A stretch of DNA of 10,818 nucleotides, from contig JAEEQO010000089.1 in NCBI GenBank assembly GCA_016285335.1, forward strand, positions 1-10,818. Reading direction: 5' to 3'. The stretch's first letter is position 1; each line of letters opens with the position of its first letter. Shown piece by piece: positions 1 through 6,780 of this stretch. Below the pieces are notes generated by a model. That model saw only the letters and a list, made by a program, of their open reading frames with translations. It was not told the DNA's origin and searched no databases. The DNA is from Victivallales bacterium (GTDB lineage: Bacteria > Verrucomicrobiota > Lentisphaeria > Victivallales > UBA1829). The translations under genes were made by a program, and so were the position numbers.

Positions 1-921
1 AACCCGGACGCCATCGTCTTCGACCAGAGCCGCGCCTTCGGCACGCCGTCCTACTGGACGCAGGTCATGTTCGCGAACAACCGCGCGGACCGCAACCTCG
101 ACCTGAAGCTCACCGTCGACGCCGGAAAACAGAAGAAGTTCCGCGGCTTCGTCGGCCTCGGCTCCTGGGAAACGAAAGTCTCCTACAAGGACCTGAAGAT
201 CACGAAGGGCGACAAGGTGCTCGCCGCGCCGGAATTCAAGACCGGGCTCGACGGCGTCATGCCCGTCCGCGGCCAGTGGCTCGCGCTTGACGGCGAGCTC
301 ACGCAGTCCACGCTCGACACCGACACGCTCGCCATCATCGGCGAGCCCGAATGGGAAGACTACACCATCTCCGTCAAGGCGAAGAAGCTCGAAGGCAACG
401 AGGGCTTCCTCATCGGGTTCGCCATGCCCGACGCCGAGACCAAGAGCTGGCTCAACCTCGGCGGCTGGGTCAACGTCGACCACGGCATCGAGCATCCCGA
501 CACCCCGACGCGCCGCATCCCCGGCGTCATCGAGACCGGCAAATGGTACGACATCCGCATCGACGTGGCGGGCGACACCGTGAAGTGCGCCCTCGACGGC
601 AAGGTCATTTTCGAGCAGAAGATCCAGCAGAACTCCGCGCTCGCCGCCGTCGCCGGACTCGACCAGAAGACCGGCGAGACCATCCTGAAGTTCGTGAACT
701 CCGACCGCGACCCGATCACGCTCACCATCGACACCGGCGCGGCAAGCTCCTTCACGGTGAAGGGCACCGCGCTCACGCTGTCCGGCAGCGACCAGAACAT
801 GGAGAACACGTTCGAGAATCCGCTCCTCGTCAGCCCGAAGAAGAGCGAGTTCAAGGCGAAATCCGACGACTTCCGCTACACCTTCCCCGCGAACTCCGTC
901 ACCATCCTCCGCTGGAAGTGA
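1..921 (+). CDS. Alpha-L-arabinofuranosidase (GH51 family), C-terminal part; 5' end outside window
   Basis: The reading frame is open from base 1, so this is the last 306 residues of a longer protein. The visible start (NPDAIVFD, then TPSYWTQVMFANN) matches the stretch after the GH51 (beta/alpha)8 barrel, where the chain enters the C-terminal beta-sandwich. Residues about 49-208 look like an inserted concanavalin/LamG-like domain (GLGSWETKVSYKDLKI, then IETGKWYDIRIDV), as in large Bacteroidetes-type GH51 enzymes. The last 100 residues (TGETILKFVN to SVTILRWK) return to the beta-sandwich. Known family role: release of terminal alpha-L-arabinofuranosyl residues from arabinan, arabinoxylan or arabinogalactan. 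The catalytic acid/base and nucleophile lie upstream, so activity cannot be judged, and any signal peptide is also out of view. Arginine codons are essentially all CGC. A hairpin array begins 2 bp after the stop codon. Confidence 0.85.
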   Translation, partial: NPDAIVFDQSRAFGTPSYWTQVMFANNRADRNLDLKLTVDAGKQKKFRGFVGLGSWETKVSYKDLKITKGDKVLAAPEFKTGLDGVMPVRGQWLALDGELTQSTLDTDTLAIIGEPEWEDYTISVKAKKLEGNEGFLIGFAMPDAETKSWLNLGGWVNVDHGIEHPDTPTRRIPGVIETGKWYDIRIDVAGDTVKCALDGKVIFEQKIQQNSALAAVAGLDQKTGETILKFVNSDRDPITLTIDTGAASSFTVKGTALTLSGSDQNMENTFENPLLVSPKKSEFKAKSDDFRYTFPANSVTILRWK

Positions 922-923
922 GT

Positions 924-1090
924 GAGGACAAGTCCTCAACTGAAATAGTGCCCGGCTCTGCTCGGGCACGTGTTCTCGCGTAGCAGAACACTTCTACAGC
1001 ACGGCTTGCCGTGGCCGCACTTCGTGGCGGCACGAGGCGAACGCCTCGACTGTCATAGTGCCCGGCTTCGCTCGGGCACGTGCTCTCGCG
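924..1090. repeat. Hairpin-repeat array, locus 1 (three full two-hairpin units, one lone hairpin, one half hairpin)
   Basis: This array fills most of the gap between the GH51 stop and the first Sel1 gene. In order: a + unit with 14-bp hairpin 924-937 (GAGGAC-AA-GTCCTC), linker 938-947 and 22-bp hairpin 948-969 (GTGCCCG/CGGGCAC); an inverted unit with 22-bp hairpin 970-991 (GTGTTCT/AGAACAC), linker 992-999 and 14-bp hairpin 1000-1013 (CACGGC-TT-GCCGTG); a variant 22-bp-type hairpin 1011-1033 sharing GTG with the previous one; another + unit with 1034-1047 (GAGGCG-AA-CGCCTC), linker 1048-1057 and 1058-1079. The left half of a further inverted hairpin (1080-1090) then stops abruptly before the Sel1 ribosome-binding site. 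The repeats are read directly from the sequence. Their function is unknown; REP/BIME-like elements are the nearest known analogy. Confidence 0.9.
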
Positions 1091-1115
1091 AAACAACAAC
1101 AGAAGGACATGCACC

Positions 1116-2477
1116 ATGCCGATCTTACGCGTCATCCGTTCCGCATCCGCCATTCTTTTCGCGCTGGTCCTGACCGCCGCATTCACGGGGTGCGGGACCA
1201 GGGCGGATTCCGAATATGAAAAAGGCGTCGAGGCATATCTGAGGCGAGACTATGCGAACGCCGTGCTTCATTACAGGGAAGCCGCGAAGCGGGAACATGC
1301 GGAAGCTCAATTCCAGCTCGGATGCTGTTATGAGAACGGCGAAGGAGTGCCGGCCGATTTCGCGGAAGCCGTCAAATGGTGGCGCAAGGCCGCCGAAAAG
1401 TCACATCAGGCGGCACGGGAGAGGCTGGAGGAACTGGACGAACTCGAAAGATGCCGTCAGGCGGCGGAACGGGGAGACGCGGAGGCGCAATACCATCTCG
1501 GTCGTCAATGCGTCGAGGGCGCGTTGAACGCGGACCCGCGGGAAGCGGCGAAATGGTTCAGGCTGGCAGCCGAACAGGGACATGCGGGGGCGCAATTCGA
1601 ACTCGCCAGGAACCTCTGCTATGACAACGACGATGATGACGACGATGCGGAAGCCTTCGAATGGTGGCGCAAGGCCGCCGAACAGGGGCATGTCGAGGCG
1701 ATCTTCGAACTCGCCGATTGTTATGAAGTCGGATTCGTTGTGGACACGGACCCGGCGCAGGCGCTCGAATGGTACCGCCTGGCCCTCGAAAAGGGACATG
1801 CGAAGGCGCAGGAGAGGATCGACGACATCCTGGAAATGGAAGGAAACCGCAAGGCCGCGGAACAGGGCAGCGCGGACGCACAGCTTATCATGGGAAATTA
1901 CTACGAAAACAAGTACGCGGAGGAAGCGGTCAAATGGTTCAGGCTGGCAGCCGATCAGGGGCTTGCGAGAGCGCAGTTCATGCTCGGCTGCCACTACGAT
2001 TCCGGCGACGGCGTGGAAGAGGACCCCGCGGAAGCGGTCAAATGGCTCACTCTGGCCGCCGAACAGGGCCTGGAGGAAGCGCAATTCCAACTCTATCTGC
2101 ATTATGAGAAAGGAAAAGGCGTGCCCCGGGACGACGCAGAAGCCGCGAAATGGCTGAACCGTTCCCGGAAATGGGCGGTCGCCGACACGCTGTACAGGGC
2201 CGGCTGTCAGTATGCGGCGGGTGCCGGAGTCAAAAAGGATATGGCAAAGGCGATCGAATACTGGAATATGGCGGTCGCACAGGATGTGCCCGCGAAATAT
2301 GCGCCTGCCAAGGCCGCGGCGCAGTACCGGCTCGCACAATGCCTTTACGACGGCGACGGCATCCCGGAAAACAAGCAGGAAGCAATCGAGCTCTGGCGCA
2401 CCGCCGCAGAAAACGGCAATGCCGACGCTAAAAACAAACTTCAGGAGCTCGGGGTGGCGGAGCCTCCACTGAAGTAG
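1116..2477 (+). CDS. Sel1-repeat (TPR-like) lipoprotein
   Basis: A 453-residue protein. I chose ATG 1116 because AGAAGGA (1101-1107) lies 8 nt upstream and it gives a clean lipoprotein signal: R5/R8, a hydrophobic stretch at 9-23, then FTGC with Cys26 as the likely lipidated residue. An in-frame GTG at 1080 lies inside the hairpin array and is unlikely. Residues 33 to about 445 are eight or nine Sel1 repeats (AEAQFxLGxxYxxGxGVxxDxxEAxKWxRxAAEQG). Sel1 repeats are alpha-helical solenoids that usually scaffold protein-protein contacts; the partner here is unknown. One repeat has lost its GxGV loop and carries a D172-D177 run encoded by a GAY tract (1623-1646). A 131-residue super-repeat is visible: the helix starting at residue 102 recurs at 233. 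Short exact DNA repeats (1375-1397 with 1660-1682; 1551-1573 with 1932-1954) suggest recent internal duplication. AGG arginine codons are common. No clear promoter was seen; the hairpin array lies directly upstream. Confidence 0.85.
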   Translation: MPILRVIRSASAILFALVLTAAFTGCGTRADSEYEKGVEAYLRRDYANAVLHYREAAKREHAEAQFQLGCCYENGEGVPADFAEAVKWWRKAAEKSHQAARERLEELDELERCRQAAERGDAEAQYHLGRQCVEGALNADPREAAKWFRLAAEQGHAGAQFELARNLCYDNDDDDDDAEAFEWWRKAAEQGHVEAIFELADCYEVGFVVDTDPAQALEWYRLALEKGHAKAQERIDDILEMEGNRKAAEQGSADAQLIMGNYYENKYAEEAVKWFRLAADQGLARAQFMLGCHYDSGDGVEEDPAEAVKWLTLAAEQGLEEAQFQLYLHYEKGKGVPRDDAEAAKWLNRSRKWAVADTLYRAGCQYAAGAGVKKDMAKAIEYWNMAVAQDVPAKYAPAKAAAQYRLAQCLYDGDGIPENKQEAIELWRTAAENGNADAKNKLQELGVAEPPLK

Positions 2478-2480
2478 CTT

Positions 2481-2558
2481 CGCGGCTTGCCGTGTGCTCT
2501 CGCGAAGCAGAGCACAGTAACAGCACGGCTTGCCGTGTGCCGTGCTTCGCGACGGCAC
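2481..2558. repeat. Hairpin-repeat array, locus 2
   Basis: The array starts 3 bp after the Sel1 lipoprotein stop codon (TAG 2475-2477). In order: a 14-bp hairpin with one mismatch (2481-2494); an inverted full unit with 22-bp hairpin 2494-2515 (GTGCTCT/AGAGCAC), linker 2516-2523 and 14-bp hairpin 2524-2537 (CACGGC-TT-GCCGTG); then a + oriented 22-bp hairpin 2537-2558 (GTGCCGT/ACGGCAC). Neighbouring hairpins share a GTG at 2494 and at 2537, the same overlapping join seen at 1011-1013. The last hairpin is followed by T5. Confidence 0.9.
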
Positions 2559-2564
2559 GTTTTT
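2537..2564 (+). terminator. Possible intrinsic terminator of the Sel1 lipoprotein gene
   Basis: The hairpin GTGCCGT/ACGGCAC (plus an inner GC/GC clamp and TTC loop) is followed by G and then T5 (2560-2564). The following sequence becomes AT-rich and leads to a separate promoter, so termination here would make sense. The U tract is short and offset by one base, so efficiency may be modest. Confidence 0.5.
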
Positions 2565-2660
2565 ACAGGCGGAACGGCATTTATCAAAACAGAATATCGT
2601 ATTTCAACATACTCAAAACAAAAAATTTATAACTTCATGAAACTTTTTTTTAGAAGCGGT

Positions 2661-2689
2661 TTGTCTTTTGCGCTTTGACGTGCTATATT
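2661..2689 (+). promoter_or_regulatory. Sigma-70-type promoter for the second Sel1 gene
   Basis: TTGTCT (2661-2666, 4 of 6 to consensus), a 17-bp spacer and TATATT (2684-2689, 5 of 6). About 90 bp upstream (2568-2660) is AT-rich with A and T runs, resembling an UP element. Transcription would start near 2696, giving a leader of about 75 nt before ATG 2771. The same GCTATATTA box occurs at 9801-9809. Confidence 0.7.
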
Positions 2690-2770
2690 AGAACCGGGAT
2701 TGATCTGCCCCGGCGGAAAGAAATGATTCGACCGCTCAGATCACGCGAACAACAGGAAGGAAACAGACCA

Positions 2771-4315
2771 ATGACGACAACACGCAACACCGTTTTCGGC
2801 AAAGACGCTCTCCGGCTCAGGAGAAAACGCTCATTCCGCATACTCACGGGAATCATGGCGCTGTTTCTGGCTGCGGCGCTCGTCCCCGGCTACGCGTATG
2901 ACGCAAAGAACGCCCGAAAGACTTCAAGCAGCAAAATGCAGAGCGAAGCCGGACGCGAGGAATACACGAAGGGAATGGCCGCCTTCGAAAAGAAGGATTA
3001 CAAGGAAGCCGCGAGGCTCTTCCGCGCCGGGGCCGAAAAAGGAGACACGGATGCGATGCTCATGCTGTCCTTCTGCCTCGAAAACGGCAAAGGCGTCGAA
3101 GAAGACCAGGACGAGTCCATGAAATGGGGCAAAAAAGCCGCGGACACCGGACTCCCGCTCGCCCAGGCGATGTACGGGATCGACAGGCTGGAAGTTTCGG
3201 AGAAGGAGGGAATCGCATATCTGAAGAAATCCGCCGATCAGGACTGCATTATCGGGCAGTACATCCTCGGGATGCACTTTCTCATGGACAGCGATTCCAA
3301 GCTCCTCAAGGTCGAGGGAGTGAAGCTCCTGAAGAAAGCCGCGGGCAACTCCCTGACGGACGAACGAAACGTGCTGGACTATACAAAAGATGACGATGAA
3401 GAAAATCAGATGGCAATCTTCGGGCTTCCCCCCGACACCACTGCGACCAGCCTCGGCATCATCATATCCCAGTTTGCGCTGGGCTCGGCATATATGCAGG
3501 GCAACGGCATCAGGCAGAATTTCGCCGAGGCGCGGAAATGGCTTTCCCTCGCGAGGGACAACGGACTGCCGCAGGCGGGCGTCATGCTGAAACAGCTGGA
3601 CGACCAGGAAAAAACGGCTGCAAAAAATCCGGCTGCAAAAAAAACGAGCGCGGCCGACATCATCGAACCCGGACAGAATGAGGATTTCAGGAACGGACTG
3701 ATCGCCTACGACAGAAAGGATTTCGCCGAAGCCGTGAAGTTCTTCCGAGCCGGGGCGGCACAGGGCAGCGCGGAGGCGCAAATGATGCTCTCCTACTGCC
3801 TGGACGAAGGCATCGGGACCGAAAAGGACAAGGAAGCGTCCGAGGAATTGATGAAGAAGGCCGCGGACGCCGGAAACCCGGTCGCGCAGGCGCTTTACGG
3901 CGGGATCCTGATGGAGGATAAAAAGATCGAGGAAGCCCTCGAATACGTGAAAAAATCCGCCGCGCAGGACTGCGTCAGCGGACAGCTCGCGCTGGGCGTA
4001 CTCTTTCTTGCGTCGGAGGATGCGGCCGAGGCGAAGCAGGGGGTCGCCTACCTCACGAAGATCGCCAATATGCCCCTCACTGACCGAATCACCATCGAGG
4101 ATTATCTGATGGACGACGATGACCGCTCCCATTTCAGCAAGCCGGTCACCGCGGCGAACGGCACGATCTTCATGGCGCAGTATTTCCTCGGCAGGCTCTA
4201 CCTCGGCGCGGCCGATCATGACAGGGATATCCGCGAGGCGATGAAATGGCTCCGCAAATCCGCGGACGGCGGCCTGAAGGATGCGAAGACGATGCTGGAG
4301 GTGTACGACCGCTGA
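2771..4315 (+). CDS. Exported Sel1-repeat protein with an internally duplicated 241-residue module
   Basis: A 514-residue protein. ATG 2771 is preferred because AGGAAGGA (2754-2761) lies 9 nt upstream. ATG 2723 has only a cramped GGAAAG, and an in-frame TTG at 2675 lies inside the promoter. The N-terminus has an Arg/Lys-rich stretch (residues 15-21) and a hydrophobic core (about 24-40, ILTGIMALFLAAALVPG), with likely Sec cleavage after GYA near residue 43 and no lipobox Cys. Residues 63 to about 279 and 304-514 are two copies of one module: EYTKGMAAFEKKDYKEAARLF aligns with DFRNGLIAYDRKDFAEAVKFF. Both contain Sel1 repeats and both carry an unusual insert, LTDERNVLDYTKDDDEE versus LTDRITIEDYLMDDDDR. 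The linker between them is K/A-rich. Likely a periplasmic scaffold; the specific role is unknown. It uses AGG/AGA arginine codons. It has its own promoter and lies 233 bp upstream of guaA. Confidence 0.82.
   Translation: MTTTRNTVFGKDALRLRRKRSFRILTGIMALFLAAALVPGYAYDAKNARKTSSSKMQSEAGREEYTKGMAAFEKKDYKEAARLFRAGAEKGDTDAMLMLSFCLENGKGVEEDQDESMKWGKKAADTGLPLAQAMYGIDRLEVSEKEGIAYLKKSADQDCIIGQYILGMHFLMDSDSKLLKVEGVKLLKKAAGNSLTDERNVLDYTKDDDEENQMAIFGLPPDTTATSLGIIISQFALGSAYMQGNGIRQNFAEARKWLSLARDNGLPQAGVMLKQLDDQEKTAAKNPAAKKTSAADIIEPGQNEDFRNGLIAYDRKDFAEAVKFFRAGAAQGSAEAQMMLSYCLDEGIGTEKDKEASEELMKKAADAGNPVAQALYGGILMEDKKIEEALEYVKKSAAQDCVSGQLALGVLFLASEDAAEAKQGVAYLTKIANMPLTDRITIEDYLMDDDDRSHFSKPVTAANGTIFMAQYFLGRLYLGAADHDRDIREAMKWLRKSADGGLKDAKTMLEVYDR
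2957..4312 (+). repeat. Intragenic duplication: two 241-codon module copies in the second Sel1 gene
   Basis: Copy 1 runs about 2957-3606 and copy 2 about 3680-4312, in phase with an offset of 723 bp (E63 aligns with E304). The copies agree in order throughout, from the opening helix pair and FRAGA to the LTD...DDD insert and a closing WL..A.D.GL helix pair. DNA identity is lower than protein similarity, so the duplication looks old. Confidence 0.8.
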
Positions 4316-4480
4316 GGAGACCTCCGCCCCGCGCGGAAAGGACGCCGCACCTGTTGGAAAGAGAGCGCGGTCGACCGGAAGAAAGCCGGCCGTTTCCGGA
4401 TTCTGCTCCGAATCGGTCGGTTCGCCTTTTCGCCTCCTCTCCCGATGTCCACATTTTTTGGAAAATCTACCGTTTCGGGC

Positions 4481-4511
4481 TGGATTTTTTACCGTTTTCG
4501 TAGCATATTAT
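4481..4511 (+). promoter_or_regulatory. Possible guaA promoter
   Basis: TGGATT (4481-4486), 17 bp, then CATATT (4504-4509), or TATTAT shifted two bases to 4506-4511. The surroundings are T-rich and the box (GCATATTAT) resembles GCTATATTA at 2682 and 9801. It would give a leader of about 30-35 nt before ATG 4549. The -35 match is weak. The rest of the 4316-4548 gap holds only short imperfect palindromes. Confidence 0.45.
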
Positions 4512-4548
4512 ATGATACCCTTTTTCAGTTTCATCGGAAAGATTGATC

Positions 4549-6091
<1,543 letters not shown>

Positions 6092-6093
<2 letters not shown>

Positions 6094-6198
6094 GGCGAAC
6101 GCCTCAACTGTCATAGTGCCCGGCTCCGCTCGGGCACGGAGGACAAGTCCTCCACTGTTATAGTGCCGTGCTACGCGACGGCACGAGGCGAACGCCTC
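6092..6198. repeat. Hairpin-repeat array, locus 3 (overlaps the guaA stop codon)
   Basis: In order: + unit with 14-bp hairpin 6092-6105 (GAGGCG-AA-CGCCTC, starting inside the TGA), linker 6106-6115, 22-bp hairpin 6116-6137 (GTGCCCG/CGGGCAC); + unit with hairpin 6138-6153 (GGAGGAC-AA-GTCCTCC), linker 6154-6162, 22-bp hairpin 6163-6184 (GTGCCGT/ACGGCAC); then a 14-bp hairpin 6185-6198 and the first bases of a linker (GACTG), which then diverges. Because the strong terminator lies further downstream, the whole array should be transcribed as the guaA 3' UTR. Confidence 0.92.
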
Positions 6199-6209
6199 GA
6201 CTGCGGCAT

Positions 6210-6253
6210 GGGCTGTTGCAAAACATCACCGTTTTGTAGCAGTCCTTTTTTTT
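6210..6253 (+). terminator. Intrinsic terminator downstream of guaA
   Basis: A 15-bp stem (6210-6224 with 6231-6245) with loop ATCACC (6225-6230), followed by T8 (6246-6253). Three of the pairs are G-U in the + strand RNA and would be A-C mismatches on the other strand, and the U tract is on the + side, so it works for + transcription. The stem begins GGGCTGTTGCAAAAC, which also resembles some insertion-sequence ends, but no transposase is present. Confidence 0.82.
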
Positions 6254-6406
6254 CGTTTCTACACGCGCGCCTCGCGGCAAACAAAAGATGCCGAGCGTGA
6301 GCGAGGCTACCGAGGCGGCGAAGCCGCCCCCAGCAACGCGGGGACGCAACGCATCCTGTTCTCTTCCTCGACTTAAGAAATAATCCGAAAAAGTCGGAAA
6401 AACTTC
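6254..6406. other. Non-coding stretch with two GC-rich hairpins
   Basis: No gene is supported here. It holds GGCGGC-GAA-GCCGCC (6314-6328), followed at once by CCCC/GGGG (6327-6330 with 6340-6343). Neither hairpin has a T tract and neither belongs to the 14/22-bp family of the arrays. Base composition shifts from GC-rich to AT-rich near 6370, approaching the promoter. Confidence 0.5.
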
Positions 6407-6435
6407 TTGACTTTCCCGAAATAACGTGTAATTTA
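6407..6435 (+). promoter_or_regulatory. Possible promoter for the ankyrin lipoprotein gene
   Basis: TTGACT (6407-6412, 5 of 6) followed by a 16-bp spacer and TAATTT (6429-6434), or 17 bp and AATTTA. It lies in the most AT-rich part of the gap and faces the ankyrin gene. The -10 is poor (3 of 6), so the exact start is uncertain; the leader would be about 340 nt. Confidence 0.5.
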
Positions 6436-6573
6436 TTGTATGGAATCGGGTTCCGCCGATGCGAAATCCGGCTTCCAAGCTCATTTCATCGACTGTTTCA
6501 GCAAAAGAAATCGTAAACCGACCAAGTTTCACCGGCCCCTCTTCGAACGGAGGCGGTCGCTATTCAGCTCTTT

Positions 6574-6654
6574 TGCTCATGAGTGAAGAAAACCAGCACG
6601 GGATGATTGTGTCTTCGTGTCCTGCTGGGCATTTTTCTGTTCGTCTCATGAGCA
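6574..6654. repeat. 81-bp imperfect inverted repeat with palindromic ends
   Basis: Outer arms TGCTCATGAG (6574-6583) and CTCATGAGCA (6645-6654) pair perfectly over 10 bp. Inside, GAA (6585-6587) pairs with TTC (6640-6642), GAAAA (6588-6592) with TTTTC (6633-6637), CCAGCA (6593-6598) with TGCTGG (6623-6628), and GGA (6601-6603) with TCC (6620-6622). Each arm end holds the 8-bp palindrome CTCATGAG, a possible dimeric protein-binding site. The inner part followed by T5 (6632-6636) also has terminator shape. Confidence 0.7.
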
Positions 6655-6662
6655 GGTTCTTG

Positions 6663-6717
6663 GTCGGACCTACGATTTCGCGTATGGAGAAGTGTCCGGC
6701 TTTTTTTGTATCCGGAC
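6663..6717 (+). promoter_or_regulatory. Terminator/antiterminator-like pair in the ankyrin gene leader
   Basis: GTCGGAC (6663-6669) can pair with GTCCGGC (6694-6700; one G-U), with TACG/CGTA (6671-6674 with 6681-6684) inside the loop, followed directly by T7 (6701-6707): an intrinsic terminator shape. GTCCGG (6694-6699) can instead pair with CCGGAC (6712-6717), placing the T run in a loop. The two folds exclude each other, as in transcription attenuation. No ligand or leader peptide is evident. Confidence 0.45.
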
Positions 6718-6780
6718 CGTTTCCCCGCCCATCATCCCGCACGACCACCCCCTCAATCAGCAACACACGGAGGACTTAAC

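Larger units (their letters stand above)
6436..6780 (+). promoter_or_regulatory. Long structured 5' leader of the ankyrin lipoprotein gene
   Basis: About 340 nt with several predicted hairpins and no convincing gene. A first hairpin pairs CGACC (6519-6523) with GGTCG (6555-6559), enclosing CCTC/GAGG (6538-6541 with 6550-6553). Then come the 6574-6654 inverted repeat and the 6663-6717 terminator/antiterminator-like pair, listed separately. An open frame covers 6459-6779, but it has no ribosome-binding site or recognisable protein. I do not recognise a known riboswitch family here. Confidence 0.45.

Noticed and set aside
1058..1079. Each 22-bp hairpin as an ordinary rho-independent terminator
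   Set aside because: Most copies have no T tract after the stem; only the 2537-2558 copy does. Termination cannot be the general role.
924..1090. CRISPR array
   Set aside because: The repeats are palindromic modules in both orientations with linkers of about 10 nt. There are no unique spacers of 25-40 nt and no cas genes.
6254..6406. tRNA, tmRNA or other small structured RNA gene
   Set aside because: I looked for a cloverleaf, a CCA end or a known RNA signature and saw none; only two simple GC hairpins are present.
6158..6532. A 124-residue - strand open frame
   Set aside because: It runs through the guaA terminator, its poly-T tract and the hairpin array, and it has no protein-like signature.
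6459..6779. A 106-residue + strand open frame in the ankyrin leader
   Set aside because: It has no ribosome-binding site and no recognisable protein features, it is rich in Ser/Arg/Pro, and it overlaps hairpins and the next gene's ribosome-binding site. It is better explained as leader RNA.
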